Assembly: GCF_900089495.1 (NCBI RefSeq)
Contig: NZ_LT605203.1
Span: 1,649,060 to 1,713,059, forward strand
Direction of reading: 5' to 3'
Origin: Thiomonas sp. X19
Lineage (GTDB): Bacteria; Pseudomonadota; Gammaproteobacteria; Burkholderiales; Burkholderiaceae_C
DNA length: 64,000 bases
Shown here: positions 1-9,216 of the stretch, piece after piece
Layout: every line of letters begins with the position of its first letter
Numbering within the stretch: position 1 is the first letter of the stretch
Translations under genes and position numbers: made by a program
Notes under the pieces: model-generated
Told to the model about the DNA's origin: nothing
Databases searched by the model: none
The model's input: only the letters and a program-made list of their open reading frames with translations

Positions 1-566
1 TGCGCGTCACGGTGCGGGCGCCGGCAGCGTGGCTGCAGGGCGTGGGCCTGGGCGACAGCATCTGCGTGAGCGGCGCCTGCATGACCGCCGTGGAGCTGGG
101 CGCAGTGCACTTTGCCTTCGACATCTCGGCCGAGAGCCTGGCGCGGACCACCGGGCTCGACGCGGCGGGGACCGAGGTGAACCTGGAGCAGTCGCTGACC
201 CTGGCCACCAAGCTCGGCGGGCACCTGGTCACCGGCCATGTGGACGGCATCGGTCAGGTGGAGCGCTTCGAGCCGGTGGGCGAATCCTGGCATCTGGCGC
301 TGCGCGTGCCCAGTGAGCTTGCGCGTTTTTTTGCCGACAAGGGCTCGATCACCGTGAACGGCGTGAGCCTGACGGTGAACCGCGTGACCGACGCCAACGA
401 CGCCTCGTCCAGCGTGCACATCAACCTCATCCCCCACACCCTGCGGCACACCAATCTGCACAGCCTCAAGCCTGGCAGCGCGGTGAACCTGGAGGTGGAT
501 CTGATCGCGCGCTATGTGGAACGCATGCTGCCGGGCTTGCGGGCGGATTTGGCAGCTAGGACCTGA
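1..566 (+). CDS. ribE: Riboflavin synthase alpha chain (5' end outside window)
   Basis: The reading frame is open from the window edge, so the true start lies upstream; about 187 residues are visible. Riboflavin synthase dismutates two 6,7-dimethyl-8-ribityllumazine molecules to riboflavin in the cytoplasm. The family's two lumazine-binding repeats can be seen: SICVSGACMT in the first, SITVNGVSLTVN in the second, and HLVTGHVDG in the linker typical of the family. Other riboflavin genes (ribBA-like, ribH, ribD) lie within 12 kb. The small hairpin GGGGC-tttcg-GCCCC at 576-590 just after the stop has no T-run, so it is only a weak terminator candidate. Confidence 0.95.
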   Translation, partial: RVTVRAPAAWLQGVGLGDSICVSGACMTAVELGAVHFAFDISAESLARTTGLDAAGTEVNLEQSLTLATKLGGHLVTGHVDGIGQVERFEPVGESWHLALRVPSELARFFADKGSITVNGVSLTVNRVTDANDASSSVHINLIPHTLRHTNLHSLKPGSAVNLEVDLIARYVERMLPGLRADLAART

Positions 567-820
567 AGCGGTTCTGGGGCTTTCGGCCCCCCGAGATCCG
601 GGCTGCGGTGCCATCATCGTCCATACTTGGATCTTGCCGCGTCGCAGCAGCCATGGAGCATGGCGCCTTGGGCGCGAATCCATGCAGCCGCGATAGACGG
701 CGGGCGACGGGTTTTCCCGATTGACCGACTGCGCCCAGCCGAATTGGCGGCGCAGCCATAATCAACCCTTTTCCAACGCTGCCCAGACGCTGCGCCCGTG
801 CGCGGCGCAAGACTCACTGC

Positions 821-2728
821 ATGCCCCGTCAGTACGCCGCCGTCCCGTCCATCCGCCGCCTTTGGGCTGCTGCGCGGCGGCGCCTGTGGGCCGGACTGCT
901 GTTTGGCGCCTTCTGGGCGCTGGCGGCGCCCGCGCCGGGCGCATGGGCATCGGCGGCGCCGGGGGTCCTTGCCGCATCCGCGCCCCAGGCTGCGGCATCG
1001 GGCGCAGAGGGTGCATCGGCAGGGCCGTCCGCCGCTGCGGCATCGCAGCCCGGCATGCAGGCCAGTTATGACGTCCGCATCGACGCGCCCGAGGCCTTGC
1101 GCGGCATGTTGGCGCAATACCTGGAGATCGAGCGCTGGCGCTTTTTCCCCGGCATCACGCCCACCCAGTTGCGCGGTCTGGTCGACAAAATTCCGCAGCA
1201 GGCCGATGCCTTGCTTGCTGCCGAGGGTTATTTCGCGCCACAGGTCAAGGCCGCATTGAACGCGGCAGCGCGGCCGCCGCTGGTGGAGGTGCAGGTCCAA
1301 GCCGGCGAGCCGACACGCGTGAGCAGCCTGGATTTGCAGGTGAACGGCCCCGACGGCCAGCCCGATGCGCCGCTGGCAGCCAAACTGCGCCACGACTGGT
1401 CGCTGGCCGACGGTCAGGTGTTTCGCAGCGCCGCCTGGGAAACCGCCAAGAGCAATGCCCTGCTGACCCTGCTGACGCAGCGCTACCCGGCGGCGCGCAT
1501 CGCGCAAAGCCAGGCGCGGGTGGACCCGAGGCGGCACGGCGCGGCGCTCAGTCTGGTGCTCGACACCGGGCCGGGCTACAGCTTCGGCCCGGTGCAGGTT
1601 GAAGGCCTGAAGCGCTACCCCGAGACCATCGTGCAGCGCCTGGCGCCCTTCCAGCCCGGCCAGCCTTATGCGCAGGCCAAGCTGCTGGAATACCAGCAGC
1701 TGCTGCAGGGCAGCGGCTATTTCCGCACGGCCACGGTGGCCGCGCCGCTGGCCGAGGCGCAGGGCACCACGCTGCCGGTGCAGGTGCAGGTGGTGGAATA
1801 CAGGCCGCAAAAACTGGGGCTGGGCGTGGGTTACAGCAGCAACACCGGGGCGCGTACCCAGGTGGATTACGAGAACCTCAACATCCTCGGTCGCGCCTGG
1901 CGTTTCACCAGTGCACTGAAGCTGGAAACCCTGCTGCAGTCCTTGAGCGCGGGCCTGGCTTTCCCGCAGGTGGCAAACGGCTCGCGCTACAGCCTGAGCG
2001 CCGATGTGCAGCACGCCAACATCCAGGGCCTGACCACGCGCAGCCTGATTCTCGGCGGCCAGCGCCAGCGCCTGGACGGGCCGATCGACACCGTGCTGTC
2101 GCTGCAGTACATCACCGAGCGGCAGGACGTGGCCGGCTACGGCAGCACCACCGCCCAGGCGCTCATGCCCAACTATTCCTGGACGCGGCGGCGCCTGGAC
2201 AACCCGATCGACCCCAGCAGCGGCAGCCTGGTCAACGCCCAGATCGGCGCTGGCAGCAAAGCTGTCCTGTCGGACCAGAACTTCATTCGCCTGGTGCTGC
2301 GCGGGGTGCAGTACATCCCGCTGGGCACGCGCAACCAGCTCATCCTGCGCGGCGAGGTGGGCAGCGTGCTCAGCCCTTCGGCCAACGGCATTCCACAGCA
2401 GGAGCTGTTTCGCGCCGGCGGCATCGGCTCGGTGCGCGGCTACGCCTACCAGAGCCTGGGCGTGACCGAGGGCGATGCCATCGTCGGCGGCCGCGCCCTG
2501 CTCACCGCCAGCGCCGAGGCGGTGCATTGGCTCACGCCGCAATGGGGCGCCTCGGTGTTCTACGACCGGGGCGACGCTGCCAACAGCTTCGGCGCCTTGA
2601 AGACCGTGGCCGGTTACGGCATCGGCGCACGCTGGCGCAGCCCGGCCGGCATCATCAGCGTCGACCTGGCCTATGGCCAGGCCACCCAGTCCTACCGCCT
2701 GCAGTTCAACGCCGGGGTGAATTTCTGA
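821..2728 (+). CDS. tamA: TamA, Omp85-family outer membrane translocation protein
   Basis: A 635-residue protein with an N-terminal cleavable signal (Arg-rich start, hydrophobic run LLFGAFWALAAPAPGAWA), then POTRA-like repeats to about residue 310 and a C-terminal bacterial surface antigen barrel. The barrel shows the family motif GGIGSVRGYAYQSLG near residue 530 and ends in NAGVNF, an outer-membrane targeting terminus. TamA forms the TAM complex with inner-membrane TamB and helps insert or move outer-membrane components. tamB starts one base after its stop, so the two are cotranscribed. No strong ribosome site is visible; the ATG at 821 was chosen because it precedes the signal peptide directly. 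Confidence 0.93.
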   Translation: MPRQYAAVPSIRRLWAAARRRLWAGLLFGAFWALAAPAPGAWASAAPGVLAASAPQAAASGAEGASAGPSAAAASQPGMQASYDVRIDAPEALRGMLAQYLEIERWRFFPGITPTQLRGLVDKIPQQADALLAAEGYFAPQVKAALNAAARPPLVEVQVQAGEPTRVSSLDLQVNGPDGQPDAPLAAKLRHDWSLADGQVFRSAAWETAKSNALLTLLTQRYPAARIAQSQARVDPRRHGAALSLVLDTGPGYSFGPVQVEGLKRYPETIVQRLAPFQPGQPYAQAKLLEYQQLLQGSGYFRTATVAAPLAEAQGTTLPVQVQVVEYRPQKLGLGVGYSSNTGARTQVDYENLNILGRAWRFTSALKLETLLQSLSAGLAFPQVANGSRYSLSADVQHANIQGLTTRSLILGGQRQRLDGPIDTVLSLQYITERQDVAGYGSTTAQALMPNYSWTRRRLDNPIDPSSGSLVNAQIGAGSKAVLSDQNFIRLVLRGVQYIPLGTRNQLILRGEVGSVLSPSANGIPQQELFRAGGIGSVRGYAYQSLGVTEGDAIVGGRALLTASAEAVHWLTPQWGASVFYDRGDAANSFGALKTVAGYGIGARWRSPAGIISVDLAYGQATQSYRLQFNAGVNF

Positions 2729-2729
2729 G

Positions 2730-5700
2730 ATGGCCCTGACGCCGGATCCAAGCCCTTCCGCTGCGCCCGAGGCACCCGCGCCACGTCGGCGCAGCGCCTG
2801 GCGCCGGCCATGGTCTTGGGCCTGGCGCGGCCTTGCGGCTTTGCTGCTGCTCATCGCGCTGCCGCTGGCGGCGCTCGCCTGGCTGGGCAGCGGTCCGGGC
2901 CTGCGCTGGCTCAGCAGCCAACCCTTGCAGTTCGGCGCCGTCCACCTGGAACTGCAGGGTGTGCGGGGCGATGTCTGGGGCGATTTGCGCATCGACCGGC
3001 TGCAACTGCAAAGCCCCAAGGTGGATGTGGATGCGCGCGATCTGCGCCTGCGCTGGAACCCGCGCGCCCTGTTGCACCAGCCCGGGCTGGTGGACGTGCG
3101 GCTCTTGTCGGTCAGCGCGCTCGACTTGACCCTGCCGCCCAGCCCGAGCAGCGGGCCGCCCACGCTGCCGCAAAGCCTGGCGCTGCCACTGGACCTGCGC
3201 GTGGCGCGGCTGCACATCGGCACCCTGCGCCTGGGCCCGTCCGGCGCACGCAAAACCCTGGGCGGACTCGACGCCAGCCTGCAGACCGGGGCAGGGCAGG
3301 TGCGGCTTCATGCCGAAGCCACCACGCCCTGGGGCCAGGGCCGGACGCAGTTGACGCTGGGCGCGGCGCGGCCGTTCGCCGTGCAGGGCGCCCTGCAGGC
3401 GACGCTGCGCCTGCAGGGCGCAAGGGTCCCAGCGCAGATGCAGCTCGACGTGCAATCCACCGGCAGCCTGCAGGCCTTGCGCCTGCGGGGCACAGCCAGC
3501 GCCTTGCAAACCCGCGCCAGTTTCAACGCCGAGCTGGCGCCGTTTGCCGCGCTGCCGCTGCGCAGCGCGACGATCGACGCCAAACATGTGGACCCGGCGC
3601 GCATCGACCCCAAGCTGCCCACGGCCCTGCTCGACCTGCAGCTCGACCTGCAGCCTTCCAGCGCGCAGCGCGTGCGTGGCAGCTTGAAGCTGAGCAACGC
3701 CCGCCCCGGCGCGATCAACACCAAGCGTCTGCCACTGCTCGGCCTGCAAGCGGTGCTGGACTTGCAGCCGGGGCGGGTGCGGGTCCAGCAGCTTTTGGCC
3801 CGCCTGTCCGGTGGCGGCACCCTGGCCGGCAGCGCCAGCTACGACATGGCAACGCCGGCGCCTGGCGTGGCTGCAGCGCCTGTCGTCCAGCCCGCAAGCC
3901 GGCCAGGCACGCAGCCCACGGCCGGCACCGCCGTCGCTCGGGCTGATGGCCACGCTGCCGATGCTGCGGCCCCGGGCCACTTCCGCCTCGACCTGCAGGC
4001 CAGCCAGCTCGACTTGCGCGCCCTCGACTCCTCCTTGCTGGCCACGCGCCTGAGCGGCCCGCTGCAACTGCGCGGCAGCCTGCAGCAGCAGGATTTGCAG
4101 GCGCGGCTGGCGCAGCCCGGCTGGCTGGCCGAGCTGCGCGCCAGCCGGCGTGGCGAGCGCATCGACATCGCCCGCGCCCATCTGCAGGCCCAGGGCGGGC
4201 AGCTGGACGCCAGCGGCTCGCTGGACTTGCGCGCGCCGCAACGCTTCGCCGCGCATGCCGTGCTCGACCACTTCGATCCCAGCCGCTTTGGTGCCACACC
4301 CGGCGCCTACCCCGCAGCCGACCTCAACCTCAAGCTGCAAGCCCGGGGCGACGCCGCCGCACGCAGCGCGCAGGTGGATTTGCAGGTGCAGCCCAGCCGC
4401 TGGCGCGGCCATGTGTTCTCCGGATCGGCGCGCGGCCAGGTGTCGCCGGCGGGGGTGCGCGGCCTCGAGGCCGACCTCAAGCTCGGCAGCAACACGCTCA
4501 AGGCGCGGGGCGATTTCGGCCGCGCCGGCGACCTGCTGCACTGGACCCTGGCCGCGCCCGCGCTGGCCGAGATCGACCCCGCTTTCGCCGGCCGGGCGCA
4601 GGGCAGCGGCACCCTGGCCGGCACGCCCGCGGCGCCGTCGGGCCAGTTCACCTTGCGCGCCAGCCAACTGGCCGCCCCCGGCAAGGTGCGGGTGCAGGCG
4701 CTGGACGCCAGCGGCCAATTGCAAGCCGGAGCGCAGGGCCTGCTCAAGCTGCACCTCAAGGGCAGCGGCATCACCGCCGGCACGTTCACGCTGCAGCAGG
4801 CCGAGGTGGATGCGACGGGCCGGCTGGACGCGCAGCGCATCGCGCTGCGCCTGCGCAATGCCGACCTCGACTTGAGCGCCGCGCTGGCCGGCGGCTACAC
4901 CGCCGCGCAGGGTTGGAAGGGGAGCATCGAGCAGTTCAGCAACCGCGGGCGCTACGCCGTGGACTTGCTGGCCCCGGCGCAATTGCTGCTGGCGAAAGAC
5001 CATGTGGAGCTGCAGCACGCCAGGTTGCGCAGCGCCGGCGGCTCGCTCGACCTCGCCAGCGCGGCGTGGAACGCCGGGCAACTCGACACCACGGGCAGCG
5101 CGCAGGGCCTGGACCCGGCCTACTGGCTGACCTTGTTCGGCGTCCATCAGCGCGGCGTGCAGTCCACCCTGCGGTTCGACGCCGACTGGTCGCTGCATGC
5201 CGCCAACACCCTGTCGGGCCATGTCGTCGTTGCGCGCAGCGCGGGCGATGTGAACCTGCCCACCGACCCGCGCTTGAGCCTGGGCTTGTCGCAACTGCGG
5301 CTGCAACTGCAAGCGAAGGACGATGCCGTGTCCGCCCGGTTCGACGCCGCCGGCAGCCTGCTCGGCAGCCTGCACGCCGAGGTGCAAACCGAGGTGAGCA
5401 AACACGGCCAGGCCTGGGGCGTGGCCGGGGAAGCGCCGCTGGCCGGCAGCCTGCATGCCGACTTGCCGAGCATCGCCTGGGCCGCGCCATTGCTCGGCCC
5501 CACCGCCAAGCTGGGCGGCACGCTGCTGCTGGACATGAAAGCCGCCGGCAGCGTGGCCAAGCCCGAACTGCGTGGCGCGTTCACCGGCCGCGCCCTGGCC
5601 GTGGCCCTGCCCGACGAAGGCCTCAACTTGCAAGGCGGTGTGCTCGACGCCAGCTTCAGCGGCGACACCCTGCAGCTCACCAGCTTCAGCGTGCAGGGCG

Positions 5701-6707
5701 GGCAGGGCAAGCTCACGGCCAGCGGCAGCGCCAGCTTCGCCAACGCCAAGCCGCAGGCCAGCCTGCAGTTCAGCGCGCAGCAGTTGCGGGTGCTCAACCG
5801 CCCCGACCGCCAGGCGGTGGTCAGCGGCGGCGGCACGCTCACGCTGCAAGGCCATAGCGTGCAGCTGAACAGCAAACTGAGCGTGGACAGCGCCGACTTC
5901 GAGCTGCCGCGCGGCAGTGCGCCCAAGCTGGCGAGCGACGTGGTCGTCGTGGGCCGGCCGGCGCTTGCGCCCACGTCGTCGCCCACGGCCGGCTACGACA
6001 TCGCGGCCGTGGTCGAGGTTGATCTGGGGCGCGAAGTGCATGTCACCGGCTACGGCCTGAACGCCAAGCTCGGCGGCCAGCTCACCCTGCGCGCCGCGCC
6101 CGGCCGGCCGCTGGCCGCGTTCGGCAGCATTGAAGTGCGCGAAGGCACTTACAGCGCCTACGGCCAGACTCTCGCCCTGGTGAGAGGCGGGGCGGTGAAT
6201 TTCTCCGGCCCGATCGACAGCCCCGGGCTGAACTTCAGCGCCCAGCGCGACGGCCTGCCGGTGCAGGTGGGGGTGCAAGTGACAGGCACCCTGCGCGCGC
6301 CCATCGTCACGCTCACCTCCACGCCAGTCATGCCCGACAGCGAAATCCTGTCCTGGCTGGTGCTCGGGCAAGACCTCGCCAGCGCCAGCCCCAACAATCT
6401 GGCGCTGCTGCAAACCGCTGCCGGAGCGCTGCTGGCCTCCGGGCAGGGCGCGCCCGTCACCAGCCGCATCGCCAGTGCGCTGGGGCTGGACCAGCTCTCG
6501 CTCAGCGGTCAGGGCGGGTTGCAAAACAGCATCGTCACCCTGGGCAAACGCATCACCTCCAAGCTCTCGGTCAGTGTGGAGCGCGGCCTGGGCGCCACCG
6601 GCAGCCTGTTCAACATCCGCTACGACTTCACCCACCGCTTCTACCTGCGCCTGCAGTCCGGCGCCGACAGCGCGGTCGACTTGTTCTACACCTTCCGTTT
6701 CGATTGA
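2730..6707 (+). CDS. tamB: TamB, translocation and assembly module inner membrane protein
   Basis: A 1325-residue protein with a short cytoplasmic Arg/Pro-rich head, one membrane anchor at about residues 30-52 (GLAALLLLIALPLAALAWLG), a very long repetitive beta-rich middle (AsmA/TamB-like beta-taco), and a C-terminal TamB (DUF490) domain with PDSEILSWLVLGQ and a phenylalanine-rich end. TamB spans the periplasm and partners TamA. The length is normal for the family. The start is one base after the tamA stop, indicating translational coupling. The composition is very rich in Ala, Leu, Gln and Gly, which also creates a spurious long open frame on the opposite strand. Confidence 0.93.
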   Translation: MALTPDPSPSAAPEAPAPRRRSAWRRPWSWAWRGLAALLLLIALPLAALAWLGSGPGLRWLSSQPLQFGAVHLELQGVRGDVWGDLRIDRLQLQSPKVDVDARDLRLRWNPRALLHQPGLVDVRLLSVSALDLTLPPSPSSGPPTLPQSLALPLDLRVARLHIGTLRLGPSGARKTLGGLDASLQTGAGQVRLHAEATTPWGQGRTQLTLGAARPFAVQGALQATLRLQGARVPAQMQLDVQSTGSLQALRLRGTASALQTRASFNAELAPFAALPLRSATIDAKHVDPARIDPKLPTALLDLQLDLQPSSAQRVRGSLKLSNARPGAINTKRLPLLGLQAVLDLQPGRVRVQQLLARLSGGGTLAGSASYDMATPAPGVAAAPVVQPASRPGTQPTAGTAVARADGHAADAAAPGHFRLDLQASQLDLRALDSSLLATRLSGPLQLRGSLQQQDLQARLAQPGWLAELRASRRGERIDIARAHLQAQGGQLDASGSLDLRAPQRFAAHAVLDHFDPSRFGATPGAYPAADLNLKLQARGDAAARSAQVDLQVQPSRWRGHVFSGSARGQVSPAGVRGLEADLKLGSNTLKARGDFGRAGDLLHWTLAAPALAEIDPAFAGRAQGSGTLAGTPAAPSGQFTLRASQLAAPGKVRVQALDASGQLQAGAQGLLKLHLKGSGITAGTFTLQQAEVDATGRLDAQRIALRLRNADLDLSAALAGGYTAAQGWKGSIEQFSNRGRYAVDLLAPAQLLLAKDHVELQHARLRSAGGSLDLASAAWNAGQLDTTGSAQGLDPAYWLTLFGVHQRGVQSTLRFDADWSLHAANTLSGHVVVARSAGDVNLPTDPRLSLGLSQLRLQLQAKDDAVSARFDAAGSLLGSLHAEVQTEVSKHGQAWGVAGEAPLAGSLHADLPSIAWAAPLLGPTAKLGGTLLLDMKAAGSVAKPELRGAFTGRALAVALPDEGLNLQGGVLDASFSGDTLQLTSFSVQGGQGKLTASGSASFANAKPQASLQFSAQQLRVLNRPDRQAVVSGGGTLTLQGHSVQLNSKLSVDSADFELPRGSAPKLASDVVVVGRPALAPTSSPTAGYDIAAVVEVDLGREVHVTGYGLNAKLGGQLTLRAAPGRPLAAFGSIEVREGTYSAYGQTLALVRGGAVNFSGPIDSPGLNFSAQRDGLPVQVGVQVTGTLRAPIVTLTSTPVMPDSEILSWLVLGQDLASASPNNLALLQTAAGALLASGQGAPVTSRIASALGLDQLSLSGQGGLQNSIVTLGKRITSKLSVSVERGLGATGSLFNIRYDFTHRFYLRLQSGADSAVDLFYTFRFD

Positions 6708-6791
6708 GTCGGTTTGCCGCCGTCGGCAGCATGCGGTCGGGGGAGAACCATCGCCCTCGCGGCGGCACCGCTGTTTTCTCGTGTGTTCCGT

Positions 6792-6822
6792 GGCTACATC
6801 GCTGTAGCCGGCCTCCTACAAT
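6792..6822 (+). promoter_or_regulatory. Candidate promoter with 7-bp inverted repeat upstream of the ribBA-like gene
   Basis: GGCTACA at 6792-6798 and TGTAGCC at 6803-6809 form a perfect inverted repeat with a 4-base loop. It sits just upstream of TACAAT (6817-6822), which resembles a -10 hexamer; a weak -35 would overlap the left arm. The arrangement could be a promoter with an overlapping operator, or an RNA hairpin. No FMN riboswitch consensus was recognised in this gap. Confidence 0.3.
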
Positions 6823-6863
6823 GCCGTTTTGAGTCCAGCGCGCCTCCCGGGCGCAGCCTTCGC

Positions 6864-8030
6864 ATGCCTTTATCCCCCATCCCCGAAATCGTCGCCGAGA
6901 TGCAGGCTGGCCGCATGGTCATCCTCGTCGACGAGGAAGACCGCGAGAACGAGGGCGATCTGGTGCTCGCCGCCCAGCATGTCTCGCCCGAGGCCATCAA
7001 TTTCATGGCGATGCACGCCCGCGGGCTCATCTGCCTCACCCTCACGCGCGCGCGCTGCGAGCAGATCGGCCTCAAGCCCATGGTGCAGCGCAACGGCTCC
7101 TCCCACGGCACCGCGTTCACCGTGTCGATCGAAGCGGCGGAGGGCGTGAGCACCGGTATTTCCGCTGCCGATCGCGCGCTCACCACGCGCGTGGCCGTGG
7201 CGCCGCATGCCAAGCCCGCCGACATCGTGCAGCCCGGCCATGTGTTTCCGCTGATGGCGCGGGACGGTGGCGTGTTGATGCGCGCCGGCCATACCGAGGC
7301 CGGCTGCGACCTCGCCGCCCTCGCTGGCTTGGAGCCAGCCGCCGTGATCTGCGAGATCATGAACGACGACGGCACCATGGCCCGCCTGCCCGACCTGGAA
7401 CGCTTCGCCGCGCATCACGGCCTGAAGATTGGCGCGATTGCCGACCTGATCGAATACCGCAGCCGCACCGAGAGCCTGATCGAGCGCGTGGATGCGCGCC
7501 CGATGCAGACCGCGTTCGGCACGTTTCAAGTCCTGCTTTACCGCGACCGCACCGGCAGCGGCGTGCACCTCGCGCTGGTGCATGGCGAGCCCGCCCAGGC
7601 GCGCGAGCCGGTGCTGGTGCGGGTGCACGAGCCGCTGTCGGCGCTCGACCTGCTCGACGCCCAGGCCACCACCCATTCGTGGAATTTGCCGCAGGCGCTG
7701 GCGCGCATCACCCAGGCCGAGGCCGGGGTGGCCGTGCTGCTCAACGCCGGCGAAAGCGCTTCCGGGCTGCTGCAGCATTTCGCCGCCTTGCACCAGCCGG
7801 TGCCGCCACGCGGCGCGGCCGCCGCCTTGCGCACCTATGGCATTGGCGCGCAAATCCTGCGCGACCTCGGCGTGCGCCGCATGCGCCTGCTGGCCGCGCC
7901 GCGCAAGATGCCGAGCATGACCGGCTACGGCCTGGAGGTGGAAGGCTTCGAACCCCCGCCCGCCACGCCAGGCGCCACGGCCATCTCTGTCGTGCAGCCG
8001 CAAGCTCCCGCACGCCGATCCGATCCTTAA
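6864..8030 (+). CDS. ribBA: RibBX-type 3,4-dihydroxy-2-butanone-4-phosphate synthase with degenerate GTP cyclohydrolase II domain
   Basis: A 388-residue protein. The first ~205 residues are a complete DHBP synthase, which makes the four-carbon unit for riboflavin from ribulose-5-phosphate, with [29 protein letters not shown] and the GHTEA segment near the end. The C-terminal ~180 residues align by position with GTP cyclohydrolase II but contain no cysteine at all. The zinc ligands and the catalytic C-x-SGD...CDC region are therefore missing and this half cannot be a normal cyclohydrolase. Such proteins are known in Proteobacteria as RibBX. A separate ribA is expected elsewhere. The start at 6864 begins directly with the conserved domain. 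ribH follows 13 bases downstream. Confidence 0.92.
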   Translation: MPLSPIPEIVAEMQAGRMVILVDEEDRENEGDLVLAAQHVSPEAINFMAMHARGLICLTLTRARCEQIGLKPMVQRNGSSHGTAFTVSIEAAEGVSTGISAADRALTTRVAVAPHAKPADIVQPGHVFPLMARDGGVLMRAGHTEAGCDLAALAGLEPAAVICEIMNDDGTMARLPDLERFAAHHGLKIGAIADLIEYRSRTESLIERVDARPMQTAFGTFQVLLYRDRTGSGVHLALVHGEPAQAREPVLVRVHEPLSALDLLDAQATTHSWNLPQALARITQAEAGVAVLLNAGESASGLLQHFAALHQPVPPRGAAAALRTYGIGAQILRDLGVRRMRLLAAPRKMPSMTGYGLEVEGFEPPPATPGATAISVVQPQAPARRSDP

Positions 8031-8043
8031 CCTCAGCCCTTTC

Positions 8044-8511
8044 ATGCGACACGCCCAACATCGCGACAACCCCGCCCTGCTCGATGGCACCGATCTGCGC
8101 ATCGGCATCGTCCAGGCGCGCTTCAACGTGCAGCTCACCGACCGCATGGCCGAGGCCTGTCTGGCTGAATTGCACGGGCTCGGCGTCGAGCCGGATGCCG
8201 TTCGCCACATCACCGTTCCCGGCGCGCTGGAAGTGCCGCAGGCGCTGGCCGCCATGGCCGCGGGCGGCAGTTTCGATGCGCTCATCGCCCTGGGTTGCGT
8301 CATTCGCGGCGACACCTACCACTTCGAGCTGGTGTGCAACACCAGCGCCGTGGGCGTGCAGCAGGTGGCGCTGGACTTCGGCCTGCCGGTGGCCAACGGC
8401 ATCATCACGGTCGACACCGAAGCGCAGGCCATCGTGCGCATCGACAAGGGCGGCGAATGCGCTCGCGTGGCGGTGGAAATGGCCAATCTGCTGGTGCAGG
8501 TCGGCGCCTGA
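8044..8511 (+). CDS. ribH: 6,7-dimethyl-8-ribityllumazine synthase
   Basis: A 155-residue lumazine synthase. It condenses the DHBP product with the ribitylamino-pyrimidine and assembles into icosahedral or smaller shells. Visible motifs are IGIVQARFN (substrate loop), [26 protein letters not shown] with the catalytic His, and [14 protein letters not shown]. It lies between the ribBA-like gene and nusB in the conserved ribH-nusB order, 13 bases after the first and 14 before the second, so it belongs to one operon. Confidence 0.96.
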   Translation: MRHAQHRDNPALLDGTDLRIGIVQARFNVQLTDRMAEACLAELHGLGVEPDAVRHITVPGALEVPQALAAMAAGGSFDALIALGCVIRGDTYHFELVCNTSAVGVQQVALDFGLPVANGIITVDTEAQAIVRIDKGGECARVAVEMANLLVQVGA

Positions 8512-8525
8512 GGCCCAGCCACACC

Positions 8526-9212
8526 ATGAATTCAGCCAATCCCAAGAGTGCGCGGCGCAAGTCGCGCGAACTGGCCCTGCAGGGCGTGTTCGAGTGGCTG
8601 GTGTCGGGCAGCGAGGCTGGCGCCATCGAGGCTTTTCTGCGCGAGCGCTACCCCACCATCAAGCTTGACACCGAGCATTTCCAGGCCGTGCTGCATGGCT
8701 GCATGCGCGAGGCCGGCAGCCTCGACGCCGTCATCCAGCCCTATCTGGACCGCCCCACGCGCGAGCTGTCGCCGGTGGAGCATGCGCTGCTGCTGCTGGG
8801 CACGTACGAACTCCGCTTCATGCTGGAGGTGCCGTACAAGGTCATCATCAACGAGGCGGTGGATCTGGCCAAGGTCTATGGCGGCACCGACGGCTTCAAG
8901 TACGTCAACGGCGTGCTCGACCGTCTGGCCATCATCCTGCGCCCGGATGAAACCGGCGACCGGCTGACGCCGCAGCCCTACCAGGAGCACGAGGGCGGCA
9001 TGCCGGCCAACCCTGCGGCCAAGGTGCCGGTGAGCTTCAAGCCCAGAGAGTCCGCTCGCCGCGAGCCGGAGCGTGCACCGCGTCGTCCTGCGGCATCGCG
9101 CAGCGCTGTCGCCGGGCAGGACGCCGCAGCCGCAACCCGGCCCGCTTCCAAACCCGACGACGTCTGGGCCCAGCGCAAACCGGCCGCGAGGCGCAAACCC
9201 GAGGAGTCCTGA
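8526..9212 (+). CDS. nusB: Transcription antitermination protein NusB with C-terminal extension
   Basis: The first ~150 residues are a full NusB fold: SARRKSRELALQGVFEWL at the N-terminus, LSPVEHALLLLGTYELRF and VPYKVIINEAVDLAKVYGG in the body. NusB with NusE binds boxA RNA for rRNA antitermination. The start ATG at 8526 matches the domain start; the frame is open further upstream but there overlaps ribH. The protein is 228 residues, about 70 longer than usual. The extra tail is rich in Arg, Pro, Ala and Lys and probably disordered. The stop is four bases before the aminotransferase start. Confidence 0.93.
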   Translation: MNSANPKSARRKSRELALQGVFEWLVSGSEAGAIEAFLRERYPTIKLDTEHFQAVLHGCMREAGSLDAVIQPYLDRPTRELSPVEHALLLLGTYELRFMLEVPYKVIINEAVDLAKVYGGTDGFKYVNGVLDRLAIILRPDETGDRLTPQPYQEHEGGMPANPAAKVPVSFKPRESARREPERAPRRPAASRSAVAGQDAAAATRPASKPDDVWAQRKPAARRKPEES

Positions 9213-9216
9213 AGCC

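Noticed and set aside
614..3253. 879-codon minus-strand frame over the tamA region
   Set aside because: It overlaps tamA and the tamB start and lacks any recognisable domain; stop-poor antisense of GC-rich coding DNA.
2706..6635. 1309-codon open frame on the minus strand opposite tamB
   Set aside because: It mirrors tamB exactly, its Gln/Ala/Arg/Gly composition is what antisense of GC-rich Leu/Ala/Gln codons gives, and no domain was recognised.
6708..6863. FMN riboswitch upstream of the ribBA-like gene
   Set aside because: The gap is only 156 bases and no conserved RFN element segments could be recognised.
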